Of a DNA stretch of 64,000 bases, positions 9,972 to 21,132 are shown piece by piece. Position 1 is the first letter of the stretch. Each line of letters starts with the position of its first letter. The stretch lies in contig OY743180.1 of NCBI GenBank assembly GCA_963555705.1, forward strand, positions 42,874,129-42,938,128, in the 5' to 3' direction. The stretch comes from Ligustrum vulgare. Taxonomy: Eukaryota > Streptophyta > Magnoliopsida > Lamiales > Oleaceae. Under the pieces are notes generated by a model. It saw nothing but the letters and a program-made list of their open reading frames with translations, was not told the origin of the DNA and did no database searches. The translations under genes and the position numbers were made by a program.

Positions 9972-11617
9972 GATCAGAAGATGGGTTGGTTGGTTGGGAC
10001 AGCTGTTATTTCTTCCAGTCTTTGACATTCTCGCCTTGTTCATACATCTTTGTCCCGCGTTAAGTCGTTAGTGTCTAATGGTGTTAGTTTTGATACTTTT
10101 GATTGTGCCTCCTGTCAATTGGAAAAACAAAAATCTTTATCTTTCAATAATAGTGACTCTTTATCTTCTGCACCTTTTGATCTTGTTCACTCTGATGTAT
10201 GGGAACTTGTATCTACTCCTACTAAAGGGGGATCTCGTTATTTTGTTATATTTATCGATAATTATTCTCGTTATACTTGGATCTATCTTCTACGTCATGG
10301 ATAAGAGTTACTCAAATTTTTTCGTGAATTTAAACAGATGATTAAAACTCAATTTGATCACACTATCAAAGTCTTTCGCTCCGACTAGGGATGTCAAACG
10401 GGTCGCACCGAGCCGGCTCGGCCCGTTAAGATCATGTTTGGTCCAGCCCACTAGCCGGGCCGGACGCGGCTCGTTTGGGAGACGAGCCGAGCCAGGCTGG
10501 CTAGGCTCCCAAAGAGCCGGCCCAATTCCGGCTCGTGGCTCGTTCATATATATATGTATTTGTATTCTAACTCTATACTAATATTAAAATACTTTAAAAT
10601 ATTAAAACTTAAAATTGTACACGAACTTGACGAGCTTGAAATGGACTTGACGAGCCTGAAACGAGCTTGACGAGCCTGATACGAGCTTGACAAGCTTGAA
10701 ATGAGCCGGCCCATTTCGCAGCTTGTTGGGCTTTCACGAGCCGGACCACGAGCTTCACGAGCCGAGCCCGAACTGTTCAACACCCAAATTTTTAGTCCGG
10801 TCCAAGCCCAAGTCCCTTTTTTCACCAGCTTAGCCGAGCTTTTAACGAACCGAACTGAGCCGAACACAAGAATTGTCCGGCCCGTTTGCCACCCCTAGCT
10901 CCGATAATGCTATGGAATATATGTTTGTTTCCTTTCTTGACACTCTTAAATAGGACGGTATTCTTCCCCATCATTCATGTCCATGTACCTCACAGTAGAA
11001 TGGTCGTGCAGAACGCAAACATCTTCATGTGCTTGATACTGTAAGATCTCTACTACACTTAGCCTCACTTCCTGAGTCTTTTTGGGGAGAAGCTGCTCTC
11101 ACAGCCTATATACATGATCAATCAAGTCCCCTCCCCGACCATATCTAATCGGTCTTCTTATGAGCTCATTTATGAAAAGGTACCAAATTATTCTCTGTTA
11201 AAAGTTTTTGGTTGTGCTTGTTTTGTCTTACTTCCACCTCATGAACATACCAAATTTAAACCACGATCTCGTCTTTGTCGTTTCCTTGGTTATGGCATTG
11301 AATACAAAGGTTATCGATGTTATGACCCCGTCGCTAACCGACTTCGCAACTCCCGTCATGTGCAGTTTTGGGAACACAAGCCCTTCACCACTATATACTC
11401 TTTTCCATCACAATCCCTATCTCCGTCTACTATCTTTTATGATGCCAGTATAAAATTTCCTTTAGTATCTGATGCAAGTGTTGAAAGCTCATCCAATGAC
11501 CATTCATCGCTCGTTCCTCCCAAGTTCGCACCATCTGCTGATCTTGTCATTGCTTTCGAGTCCACTGCTACTCCAGAAAATCGTCGTTCTACTAGAGTAA
11601 GAACCTACTCATCTTAG
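9972..11617 (+). pseudogene. Copia A integrase, interrupted by a hAT-like element
   Basis: Integrase words appear in order: CASCQLEK (zinc-binding end), DLVHSDVW (first catalytic Asp), YFVIFIDNYSRYTWIY, then after the 10386-10897 insert the DNA resumes with the codons for D-N-A. NGRAERKH (catalytic Glu region) and YELIYEKVPNYSLLKVFGCA with FLGYGIEYKGYRCYDP follow. The 11114-11617 stretch is open for 167 codons. Several stops and the insertion abolish function. In a working element this enzyme inserts the cDNA into host chromatin. Confidence 0.85.
10386..10897. mobile_element. hAT-like non-autonomous element in copia A integrase
   Basis: The 512-bp insert has inverted termini tagggatgtcaaacggg and, read inward from the right, taggggtggcaaacggg. 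The flanking 8-mers are gctccgac (10378-10385) and gctccgat (10898-10905), an 8-bp duplication with one change, as hAT elements make. Removing it restores the integrase reading order. The interior has repeated gagcttgacgagcctg-like units and ccgg-rich arms but no transposase. The 65-107-codon frames across it are not genes. Confidence 0.9.
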
Positions 11618-12480
11618 TGATTATCATTGTTATTCTAGTATTGTCACTCTTCATGAACCTTGCACTTATTGCGCGGCTAGTTTTGACCCTCTTTGGAAAA
11701 AAAGCTATGTCTGATGAACTACAGGCTCTCCTCAATACTCATACATGGGACCTGGTTGATTTGCCTCTTGGTAAGTCTATAGTGGGATGTAAGTGGGTAT
11801 ACAAGATTAAGACACGGGCTGATGGATCAGTTCAGCGTTACAAAGCTTGACTCGTGGCATGAGGTTTTACTCAGGAGTATGGTATTGACTATGAGGAGAT
11901 TTTTGTACCTGTTTCTCGCCTTACTTATTTTCATTGTTTACTTGCTGTCGCATCCGTTCAGCACTGGAAACTATTTCAAAAAGATGTTAAGAATGCATTT
12001 CTTAATGGTGATCTAGATGAAGAAGTTTATCTTAAACCTCCTCTAGGTTTTCAGCATATGCCTTAGAAGGCTTGTCACCTGCGTAAGGTACTTTATGGTC
12101 TCAAGCAGTCTCCCCACTCTTGGTTTTCCAAGTTCAGTTTTGTGTTGGCTCTGCAAGGCTTTACTCCCAGTGCATATGATTCCGCTCTATTCATTCGATG
12201 GTCTGAATCTGGTATTGTCCTCCTTCTACTTAATGTTGACGATATGGTTATCATGATCTTTTTGGCATCCATGCACTTCAGCAATTTCTTAGTCACCAGT
12301 TCAAAATGAAGGATTTGGGTTTGCTCAGTTATTTCTTGGGTCTAGAGGTCTCAACATGCTCAGATGGTTATTATCTTTCATAGGCTAAGTATGCATCTGA
12401 GCTGTTATCGTGTGTAAACTAACATATAATAAGCTCGTGGATAGCCCTTTAGAGACAAATGTCAAGCTTCTTCCTGGGGA
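11618..12480 (+). pseudogene. Copia A reverse transcriptase
   Basis: The region carries copia reverse transcriptase words in order: HTWDLVDLP, VGCKWVYKIK, QKDVKNAFLNGDLDEEVY, LYGLKQSP, and the catalytic box at 12232-12243, which reads NVDD instead of YVDD. In-frame stops (for example after QRYKA at about 11850) and frame changes occur. The two catalytic Asp residues are still encoded, but no functional enzyme could be made. Confidence 0.85.
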
Positions 12481-13177
12481 CGGAACACTCTTGGCTGTGC
12501 CACTCTTTATCAGCAGTTGGTTGGTAGTCTCATTTACTTGACGGTGACTCGTCCTGATATCTCTTATGCAGTTGCCTTGGTTAGTCAGTTTATGCATTCT
12601 CCTCGTTTCACTCATTATGCTGCTGTTCTTTCGATCCTTCGATATGTAAAGGGGACTTTATTTCATGGGATTCACTTTTCTGCCCACTCACCATTGATTC
12701 TCCTGACATATTCTAACGCTGATTGGGCAGGAAATCCTACCGATCGTCGCTATACTACTGGCTACTGTTTCCTTCTTGGAAATCTCTTATCTCTTGGAGA
12801 AGTATGAAATAGTTAGTTGTCTCTCGTTCTAGTAGAGAATCCGAATACCGAGCTCTGGCTGATAACACCTCTGAATTGTTGTGGATTCGATGGTTACTCA
12901 AAGATATAGGCATTTTCTTTACTGACAGCTCTTCTCTCCATTGTAACAGTTCTAGTGCTATACAGATTGCCCATAATGATGTCTTTCATGAGCGCACGAG
13001 GCACATTGAGATAGATTATCATTTCAATCCATCATCTCAGGAAAGGTACTATTTAGTTGCATCATGTTTCTTTTGATAATCAGCTTGCCAACATATTTAC
13101 CAAGACACATCCCAATGGACGTCATCGTTATTTGTTTTGCAAACTTAAGCTGACATCTTTGCTCCCATCTTCAGTTT
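12481..13177 (+). pseudogene. Copia A RNase H
   Basis: The longest open part (12517-12807) reads VGSLIYLTVTRPDISYAV, MHSPRFTHYAAVLSILRYVKG and YSNADWAGNPTDRR, the RT-RNase H connection and the first RNase H Asp. The rest (LSLVLVENPNTEL-like, LLWIRWLLKDIG, HERTRHIEIDYHF, IFTKTHPNGRH) continues in shifted frames up to the polypurine tract. This domain would remove RNA from the RNA-cDNA hybrid. It is inactive here. Confidence 0.85.
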
Positions 13178-13185
13178 GAGGGGGG
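13178..13185 (+). other. Polypurine tract of copia A
   Basis: The purine run gagggggg directly precedes the tg start of the 3' LTR, the standard position for plus-strand priming. Confidence 0.8.
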
Positions 13186-13356
13186 TGTTAGAATATAGAT
13201 TAGAATGTATTATACCATATATTCTATATATTCTGTATATATGGTAGCTAGCCACGTTCTCCTCATATAAAAAGTGACGGACCCTTGTATATTTTTACAC
13301 AATTTAATATACAATTCTTTATTCTCTGTTTTCTCTCTGACTCTTTATTCTTAACA
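13186..13356 (+). repeat. 3' LTR of copia A
   Basis: The 171-bp LTR begins tgttagaatat and ends cttaaca. It lacks the internal AT-rich duplication of the 5' LTR and differs from it by many substitutions, so the insertion is not recent. Confidence 0.9.
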
Positions 13357-13512
13357 GAAAAGTAAAAAATTTTAGCTAGTAAAAAATTTCAACTTATCGT
13401 TTTTGACTTTTCAAAAAGTGGACCAATGAAATATTGTCACCTTGTTACTTATAAACAATATTTATAACTAACCGTTTCTAAACGGTTTATCAAACTGAGA
13501 TATGGAATTTAG

Positions 13513-13955
13513 TATTAGAAATCAATATCTCCTCATTATGTGGTCCATATTACATACCTAGGTTTAATTAGGTAAACTGCTAAATTAATAGAAATCTGGT
13601 TTAATTAGAAGTATTTCTTATTAATACTATAACTTTAATGGACGGTTGAGATTAAAAGAAAATAGAAAATTCGGCCACTCTCTCTACCTATATATACTGA
13701 ACTCAAATCCCATCATTGTAGTTCAATCTTATGAAACACAATTAAAGGCTTAGGTTAAGAGAGAGAAGGCGAATTTCATATCAATATTTTTTCTTCGGGA
13801 TTCAATTAAAACTGTGCAGGAACTAATAACTTTTCAACATTATTGCTGTGGATTCTGGTATGTTTGATGATTTACAGTAATTAATTTTTGTGGTCAAGAT
13901 CCTGAATAGAATCATGTTTAAATTTATATGTTCCGCATTATGATTATAGATTACA
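13513..13955 (+). repeat. 5' LTR of copia B (left edge approximate)
   Basis: The LTR ends attaca at 13955, two bases before the primer site. Its left edge is guessed at tattagaaatc (a decayed tgttagaaat). A TATA-like ctatatatact at 13688-13698 is followed by a plausible start region. With no second LTR the edge cannot be proven. Confidence 0.55.
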
Positions 13956-13957
13956 TG

Positions 13958-13969
13958 TGGTATCAGAGC
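13958..13969 (+). other. Primer binding site of copia B
   Basis: It is a perfect tggtatcagagc, complementary to the plant initiator-Met tRNA 3' end. Confidence 0.85.
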
Positions 13970-15519
13970 AAGTGCTTGGACTATAATAATTAATTCTGTG
14001 TATGAATAAATTCGATCATTCATCGTGTTCCGCAATTATATACACGTACTAGATTAAGATTCTGAAATTGGGATTAAGATTTGCATCTCTATGTATGAAT
14101 AAAGCTGTATGTATTTGCATCTAATTTGGGATTAGGATTCTACAATCGATTTTGGATAAAAATGTAGTATATATTCCTGTATGTATATGTTGTCAACATC
14201 TGTATATGGATTCTAGAAACATACACTTCTGCCGAACTTGAATGTTCCATATTTTGGTTTATTTTGAATCTGATTTGTGATCCATTATGCATTATTTGAA
14301 TCGGGCTGTATGTATTTGTTGAAATTCGGTTTTGGGATGAAAATTCTGAAATTTGTGAAGTTTGGTGTTGAACTTGGGTTGAAATCGGTATGTGCTGATG
14401 GTTTGGTGATGGACGCTGATCGGAGATGGGGCATTGCGGTAGCGCGCATCTCTACCGTCCGCGCTACTCGCGGCCGGTTCCAGCATCACTGTGCTCGACA
14501 CTGAGTTCTTGGATGTAGCGCCGGAGATGGAACTGCAGGCGGGTGAAACCCTGTTATGGTGCCGCTCACTGCAGGTGAACCCGCCCTGGTAGTGGCGCTA
14601 TCATCTCGGGTGTAAGGGAGGTAGTTAGGGTTTATATGAAATCAGATTTTTGGGGGCAGTGACTTGGTTTGGAACTTAGAAGTCTTAAAGGACTTCTTTT
14701 GCAATTTTTGACATTATAGTAATTGCACCTATAGTCTTCCCTGATTGTTTTGAATTAAAGTTTAAATCCTAAAGCTTTGGATTTTATAAAATCAGACCCT
14801 AAGATTATGAAATTATTTAAGTTGGGTTTTTTTAAAGTTCTGGGTTTTCTAATTAAGTCCATAAAGTTTAATTTTTTTTCTAATTTAGTCCCTAAAGTTT
14901 GAGATTATAATTAATTGACCACTAAAGCTTGGGAAAATTGCAATTTAAATCCTTCATAATTGGTCTATCAAGTTTAATTAAATTGTAATTTAACCCTCCA
15001 ACTTAATGATTACTTAATCCTTAAGGTTTGAAAATCTTATTGTTTTGGAAAATATTATTATTTTGTCAATATTAATGATATGTTATATGCTTCTATTAAT
15101 TTATGCATACGATTTGAATTACAATATACATATTATACTGAATTAACAATCACCACAGTGGTTTCAGTTTAGTACATACATATTGTTATTCTATGTGACA
15201 TTCATATTATTGGTTGGTATTCACCACAGAAGACTCATATTATGTTGATAAATGTTAGACTAAGTAAAATCGCTGTTAGTTTATTTACTTGCATCATGCA
15301 TTACCCACAGATAAACCATGCATTAATAGTAGAATAAACATTACGGGGTTGATTTATTTCTGCAATTAAGCAAGTGTAGGATATCCACAGATACCATACT
15401 TGTATTGATTGTTAGTTGTGTTTACTCACTTATGAATAAATCTTAGTCATATATGTTTATTGTATTTATAACTCAAAGATTAAATGTAGTGAGCTTGTTT
15501 CTATAAAGCCTTCAATACT
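13970..15519 (+). other. Long untranslated leader of copia B
   Basis: About 1.5 kb lies between the primer site and the first gag codons I recognise, far more than usual. It contains a GC-rich patch at 14400-14620 whose open frames on both strands have no family resemblance. The 14690-15010 part consists of reiterated ttaaagtttga-like words. The N-terminal half of gag is missing, so a deletion or an unrecognised insertion is likely. Confidence 0.5.
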
Positions 15520-15838
15520 TGGAATAGAGCCAACAGACTGTGCTTGAAATTTATGCGCCTAACTACTGCTTCCAACATTAAATCTTCCATTAAAGAAACT
15601 GAGATAGCTAAGGAATACTTTTCTACCATAACTAAAAGCTTTAAGACTGCTTATCAAGCAAATTACATAGTTCATAATAATGGAAAGAACAAATTCGGAA
15701 AGCGAATTGGAAGGGCATTAAGTAGGGCCCATCCAATGAATCAGATCAATCTGTATTGAAGAAAGCTAAGAATGATGAAAAGTGCCACTTTTGTAAAAAA
15801 AAAAGGGTGAACACATTCAAAAGGATTGCTTGAAACGC
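15520..15838 (+). pseudogene. Copia B gag C-terminal half and zinc knuckle
   Basis: The frame at 15520-15759 gives a gag-type WNRANRLCLKFMRLT start and a KETEIAKEYFSTITKSF stretch. The following CCHC knuckle begins KCHFC at about 15781 but is split by a run of ten A at 15795-15804. Reading across one base fewer restores GEHIQKDC. Slippage at this A-run therefore explains the frameshift. Confidence 0.75.
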
Positions 15839-17468
15839 AAGACTTTGTTTGAAAAGAAGGGTAAGCCTTTGGATTTTGTTTGGTTCGAATCAAATTTTGT
15901 TGAAGCACCTTCTAATACTTCATGGATTGATTCTGGTTCAAATGTTCATGTTTCAAACTCGATGCAGGGATTCCTTACAACCCAGACCACACATCCAAAT
16001 GAAGACTATGTTTACATGGGAAATAGAGTCAAAGCTCCAGTTCTAGCCATTGGCACATTTCGTTTAGTATTGGACTCTGGTTTTTTCTTAGATTTAAAGC
16101 AAACTCTCTTTGTTCCCTCTATTTCTCGTAATCTGATCTCCTTATCGAAACTTGATAAGGAAGGTTTCTCTTTTAAAATGGGTGATGGTTGTTTTATTTT
16201 ATACAAGAATAATGATTCTGTTGGTTCGGGAATTTTGGTCAATGGCTTATATCAAATTAATCTTAATTCTTCCTTTTCTAAATCTCTTCTTGTTACCTTA
16301 CATCTGAAAGTTAGTTTGAATTGTAATTTGATGAATGAAAGTTCTTCTTTCTTGTGGCATAAAAGGTTGGCTCATATATCTAGGGAAAGAGTTAGTTTAT
16401 TAGTAAAAAATGAGATTCTTTCAAATCTTGATTTTACTGATTTTGGTATTTGTGTGGATTGTATTAAGGATAAATAAACCAAAGATACCAAGAAAGGAGC
16501 CACAAGAAGTAACGATCTGCTTGAAATAATACATACAGACATTTGTGGACCTTTAGATGCTCCATCAATTAGTGGAGAAAAATATTTCATCACCTTTATT
16601 GACGATTTTTTACGGTATTGTTATATTTACCTTTTGCATGACAAATCTCAATCTTTAAATATTGCAGAAAATTAAATTACTGAAGTTGAGAGACAATTAG
16701 GTAAAAAAGTGAAATTATTAGATCTGATAGAATACTATGGAAAATATGATGAATCTGGACAATGTCCTGGTCCTTTTGCTAAACTCTTAGAAAACTTAAG
16801 AATTTGTGCTCAATACACAATGCCAAGTTCTCTTTGGAAGAATGGTGTAGCTGAAAGACGCAATCGTACACTTATGAAAATGGTTAGGAGTATGATGAGT
16901 AATGCTAATTTACCCATATCATTGTGGATGCATGCTCTTAGGACCGCTGTGTATATCTTAAATTGGGTTCCCAGTAAAGCTGTTCCTAAGACACCTTTGA
17001 AATGTGAAAATGATGGAAACCAAGTTTAAAACATTTGCATATTTGGAGCTGCCCAGCGGAGGTATGTATTTATAATCCACAAGAAAAGAAATTGGATCCA
17101 AAAACCATTAGTGGTTATTTTATTGGATATCCATAAAAATCAAAAGGTATAGGTTTTACTGTCCTAATCATAGTACAAGAATTGTAGAAATCAGTAATGC
17201 TAAATTCATTGAGAATGGCGAAGTCAGTGGGAGTGATAAAGTTAAAGAAGTTATTATTCAAGAAATCCGAGTACCAATTCCCTTATCACGAATTCCGAAT
17301 GACATAGTTCTGTCAATGTTGTTGATCCAATCAACCATGTAGAAAAAATGTCAATAATCCTGAACTCCATAATGAGACCGTCGTCATTCAACCAATGTAA
17401 ATGCAGCACCAGAAGTAGCATTAAGGAGGTCCCGAAGACCCAAGAAATTAGCTATTTCGGATGATTAC
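15830..17468 (+). pseudogene. Copia B protease and integrase
   Basis: The 15830-16477 frame encodes the protease with its catalytic signature intact (SWIDSGSNVHVSNS), then a GAG-pre-integrase domain (SSFLWHKRLAHISRERV and CVDCIKDK). After a stop at 16475-16477 integrase continues: LLEIIHTDICGPLDAPS (first catalytic Asp), YFITFIDDF, a second Asp reachable only in another frame near 16720, then NGVAERRNRT (catalytic Glu) and SLWMHALRTAVYILN at 16709-17029. The integrase C-terminus to 17468 is frameshifted. The retained DSG makes this the best-preserved copia protease in the window. Confidence 0.85.
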
Positions 17469-18523
17469 ATGTTGTACTTACAAGAATCTAAATTTAACAT
17501 AGGGATGACGTACACACAAGCCATTAAATGTGAAGAATCTGAAAAATGGATCGATGCGATGTTTGAGGAGATGAAATCTATGGCTGCTAATAAAGTTTGG
17601 GATTTGGTTGAATTATCAAAAGGGCACAAGAAAGTTGGTTGTAAATGGATTTTTAAAACCAAATGTGACTCTCATGGTAATATCGAACGATATAAAGCCA
17701 GACTTGTATCCAAATGGTTTAATCTAGAAGAAGGCATCGATTTCAATGAAACCTTCTCTCCAGTTTAAAAAAGGATTCATTACGAATCATTATGACATTA
17801 ATTGCTCATTTTGACTTAGAGCTACATCAAATAGATGTGAAAACAGCTTTTCTTAATGGGAGTTTGGAAGAAGAAGTCTACATGACACAACCAGAAGGCT
17901 TCATTACAGATGGAAAGAAAAACATGGTCTGTTTGTTAAAGAAGTCAATAAATGGACTAAAACAAACTTCACGATAATGGTATATCAAGTTTCACAATAC
18001 CATTAGTTCTTTTGGGTTTACTGAAAACATTGTTGATCAATGTATATACCTAATGATCAGTGAGAGTAAGTTTGCATTTTTAGTTCTATATGTTGATGAA
18101 ATATTAATTGCCAGCAGTGACCTTGGTTTATTACAGGAAACTAAGGATTTTCTTTCCCAAAACTTTGAAATGAAAGATATGGGAGAGGCATCATTCGTGA
18201 TTGGAATAGAAATATTTCGTGATCGTAGATTTTTGGGAATGTCTCAGAATGCCTATATCACAAAAGTTTTGGAAAGATTTAATATGGCGTCTTGTGATCC
18301 TAATGTTGTTCCAATTCAAAAGGGGGATAAGTTCAGTCTAACCCAGTGTCCTCAAACCGAATTGGAACGTGAACAAATGAAAAATTTTCCTTATGCTTAT
18401 CTGGTAGGAAGCTTAATGTATGTACATGTTTACACCAAGCCAGACATTAGCTTTGCAATCAGTATGTTGGGCTGTTATCAAAGCAATAATTTTATTAGCA
18501 AGTGTTCAATTTATTGTATTTGA
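17469..18523 (+). pseudogene. Copia B reverse transcriptase, truncated
   Basis: Three open stretches (17469-17768, 17792-17977, 18053-18523) encode reverse transcriptase: ESEKWIDAMFEEMKSM, VGCKWIFKTK, ELHQIDVKTAFLNGS, KKSINGLKQTSR with a stop just after, and the catalytic box at 18089-18100, which reads YVDE rather than YVDD. The distal part KPDISFAISM marks the RNase H connection, and similarity ends soon after. The Asp-to-Glu change and the stops indicate an inactive enzyme. Confidence 0.85.
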
Positions 18524-18589
18524 GGTTATTGTAGTTTACATAATTGATTTGAATTAAAGATTGATTCATGAGGTTTTTTTTTTTTTTTT

Positions 18590-18795
18590 CAAAATTTTTA
18601 CTAATTGAGCCAAAGCTCAAACCGTCCAACAGATCCAACCCGACCGAAATTTGTTGGGTTGGGTTGAGTTGGGTTGTGTTTGAACTCGTAATTGGGTTAG
18701 ATTGAATTGATTTTTTATCAACCCGACCATAGTGAATTGGGTTCGAGTTGAGCAAAAAATCGACCTAACTCAATCCAATCCCACCTCTAATTGGG
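18590..18795. repeat. caacccgacc-rich partial hAT-like repeat
   Basis: The stretch is built from words such as gggttgggttgagttggg and caacccgac and ends ccacctcta, which inverted is tagaggtgg, like plant hAT MITE ends. I found no matching left terminus or duplication. It follows the break point of copia B. Confidence 0.35.
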
Positions 18796-18852
18796 TGTAA
18801 AATAATTGGCCCGTCACCTCTTCCTATGCTGGCTCGTGGGATCAATAATTTT

Positions 18853-19280
18853 TAGGTTAAATTCCACAAAGAGTCCTCAAACTTTTGTAATATTCATGTT
18901 CTTAACCTATCATTTGTTGCACTCATCCCAACTTTTTAATACGCCCTCAAGAAAATGTGTATTTGATTGTCAAATAGTCACATAACATTGACATAATGTC
19001 GGGATGAGTTGAAGACGAGTTTCATGAATTTGAATTCTTAAATGAAAGTTGAAGTCATCGTGTATGTATGAAGTAAATTGGTCATTTCACGATCATAAGC
19101 GTTTTTCGTTAATTAGGAACATGCCTCTATAGAGTAAAGGATTATCCCAAAGTTCCAGCAAGTAATTCGGAGAGAATCATACGTGAGAGTTTGGCTTCAT
19201 ATGGTTGAGACGAGTGTAACAAATGGTAGGTTGGGATATACTTGCTGAAAGTTTGTGACATCTAAAAGAAATAAAACCTA
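18853..19280. mobile_element. Long-TIR MITE of unknown superfamily
   Basis: The 428-bp element has imperfect inverted arms of about 85 bp. The left begins taggttaaattcc and the right, read inward, taggttttatttc. Both continue to a shared caaactttt segment and an atttgttRcactcRtcccaac-like segment. No clear target duplication was found. A similar one-ended word (tagggttaaatac) occurs at 47.5 kb. Confidence 0.55.
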
Positions 19281-19473
19281 ATTTGTATATTTTGGTTGCC
19301 CGTTAGTCCAACAACTTTAGTCTAATCATTGATTTTTATTTTTTTGGTAATATAAACACACTAACTGAATTATAATCTATCAATCTTCATATTGAACTTT
19401 TTTTGTCCAAATGTGTACATATTATAAAATCTTTAGATTTTTAGTTTCAATAGACTCATACACAACGTGTAAT

Positions 19474-19652
19474 AAACCATTTCAAAGTGACATTTTTTAA
19501 GAATATTTTTAAGTGATATAGTGACATGACGCACATTCATTGAGTAGTGAAAAACAACTACACAATTTACTTTTCACAACCCAATGTATATGCGAAATGT
19601 CATAATATCACCTAAAAATGTCCCCCCAAAACATGTCTCCCTGAAATTACTT
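19474..19652. mobile_element. Mutator-like MITE, diverged copy B
   Basis: Inverted arms with gatatagtgacatgacgca on the left and gatattatgacatttcgca read inward from the right, with the same aagtaattt terminus as copy A at 2330-2520. A second inverted block (aacaactacacaattt and its mate) forms the centre. The target duplication is not recognisable. Confidence 0.55.
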
Positions 19653-19820
19653 CTATTATAAATTATGATTAATTCTACGAATATAAGTAATGATTTCGAA
19701 TAGAAATGTAATTATAATCTACCAACTTTAAGGCTTTGTTCGGTGGCCCACTTTTGTTTATATTTTTATTTTTGAGGTAAAATATGTGATTGAAAAGTGG
19801 TTTGAAATAAGAATAATGCT

Positions 19821-20097
19821 ACTCGGTCAGTCCCGTGAAGATAAAATTGCTCTTATTTTCACATAGATTAAAAAATGTCAATTAATAAAGTATATTTCAC
19901 ACTTGCTTTTTCTAATTTACCCTTATTCAATATTTACTTATTCATTAATCCTAAGATACATTTATTCAATAACAAAGCACATTAAATAAAACATATTAGG
20001 AAATGAGTAAATTAAATACACACTCAATAAAATAAGTGGACTATAATTTGGGACTGACAAATATGGAATACAAGCATATCTTTACGGGACTGAATGA
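19821..20097. mobile_element. Small MITE nested in the Tourist-like arm
   Basis: Inverted ends tcagtcccgtgaagata on the left and tcagtcccgtaaagata read inward from the right bound an AT-rich interior. Removing it rejoins aataatgct to atatttacc, which aligns with the opposite Tourist arm. The target duplication and family are unclear. Confidence 0.5.
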
Positions 20098-20599
20098 ATA
20101 TTTACCATGAGCAGAGATAGATCTCTACTCGGTTGACACGTTCATGTTGAAAACTGAGGAGAGTCCTTATACATATGATAAGTATTGTAAGACCGCTTTT
20201 CATTTTTCGTGTATCCTTAAATTTCACGTAATAATTATGTTAATGTTATAAATTCTAAATTTAATGATATTTTTTAATGTCGATAATTTGAATTATTTTG
20301 CAGTGGAAGGACTTGGATGCCGTCTCGATCAATGTACCAATTAAAAGTTTCTAAATTGTTTATTTTAATAGTTTACGTGTAATTTATGTGATTAATTGTT
20401 TTACTCCATAAACATGCTATTTTCTATTTTATTGCATTAAATTGAAGTTGAGAAAAGTTTGGTGACACTTTGAAAATTTATTTGAGGGTCGTGGACTAAA
20501 ATTACCAATTTATAGGAGCTAAGGGACTGAATTGCAAAGGAGGGGACTTGAGGGACCAAATTGCAAATTTCAAAAGATTAAAATTAAACCTAAACCCTC

Positions 20600-20735
20600 A
20601 TTATACCTCTCCCTCACTCACGACTCTCTCACCCGCTCGGCCTCACTCTCGCTCTCTCGCTCACCTGTCCCTCTCTCGCCTCACTCCCGTTCGTGGCGCC
20701 GGCGACGCCGATCACCACCCCGCCAACGGTAAAAG
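20600..20735 (+). promoter_or_regulatory. Probable transcription start and leader region within the LTR
   Basis: A TATA-like ttatacc at 20601-20607 is followed by a strongly CT-rich, then GC-rich stretch like a plant 5' leader, ending at a donor-like acggtaaaag (gt at 20729-20730). The same layout occurs in the 3' LTR at 27574-27708 and, with different sequence, in the solo LTR near 59.0-59.2 kb. The start site is inferred. Confidence 0.4.
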
Positions 20736-21106
20736 CCCTCTCTACCTTTTCTCCTCCCCCTTTCCCCTCGAGCGCGCTGCACACACGGAACCCGAACACA
20801 CGCACACACTTTCGCACCCTTTCACCCACACACAAGCATGTATATATATTGTTGTATGTATATATGAAGTTTTAAGTATATATTGGTGTATATATATGAA
20901 CCCATGTATAATTTCAGAATTTTAGTCTGTAGATCATTTTTCAGATTCGAAATTTATGAACTAATTAGTGTAATTGGAATGTTTAGTTTCGTTCTTGATT
21001 TAGGAATGGTGATTTTCGAAAATTGAGAGATTTTTTGTGAAGGTGTATAAATTCAGATTTTTGGTTTAATTTCTAATTTCAAAATTTTTAAACTCAGATT
21101 GGGGCA

Positions 21107-21132
21107 ATATATATATATATATATATATATAT
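21107..21132. repeat. (AT)13 microsatellite in the 5' LTR
   Basis: Twenty-six bases of pure at repeats. The same site in the 3' LTR (28081-28148) has 34 units. Confidence 0.95.

Larger units (their letters stand above)
8040..13356 (+). mobile_element. Ty1/copia retrotransposon A, structurally complete but dead
   Basis: Every structural landmark is present in order: 5' LTR, primer binding site, gag, protease, integrase, reverse transcriptase, RNase H, polypurine tract and 3' LTR. A perfect 5-bp duplication, gaaaa, flanks the element at 8035-8039 and 13357-13361. The domain order with integrase before reverse transcriptase places it in Ty1/copia. The coding region has many stops and frameshifts, and a hAT-like element sits in integrase, so it cannot move on its own. 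Confidence 0.95.
13513..18523 (+). mobile_element. Ty1/copia retrotransposon B, 3'-truncated
   Basis: A left LTR, a clear primer binding site and the gag-protease-integrase-reverse transcriptase order are present, but RNase H, polypurine tract and 3' LTR are absent. Similarity to copia ends at about 18523 in the reverse transcriptase-RNase H connection. The coding region differs in sequence from copia A and is another lineage. It is broken by frameshifts throughout. Confidence 0.85.

Noticed and set aside
10308..10898. Frames of 65-107 codons on both strands
   Set aside because: They run across the hAT-like insert and are by-products of its GC-rich repeated words.
14277..14504. 69-75-codon frames on both strands in a GC-rich patch
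   Set aside because: They lie in the long leader of copia B, with no family resemblance.
20532..20925. Overlapping frames of 60-125 codons on both strands, repeated at 27505-27898
   Set aside because: They lie in the CT- and GC-rich LTR leader, occur in both LTRs only because the LTRs are duplicated, resemble no protein family, and are not preserved in the solo LTR.
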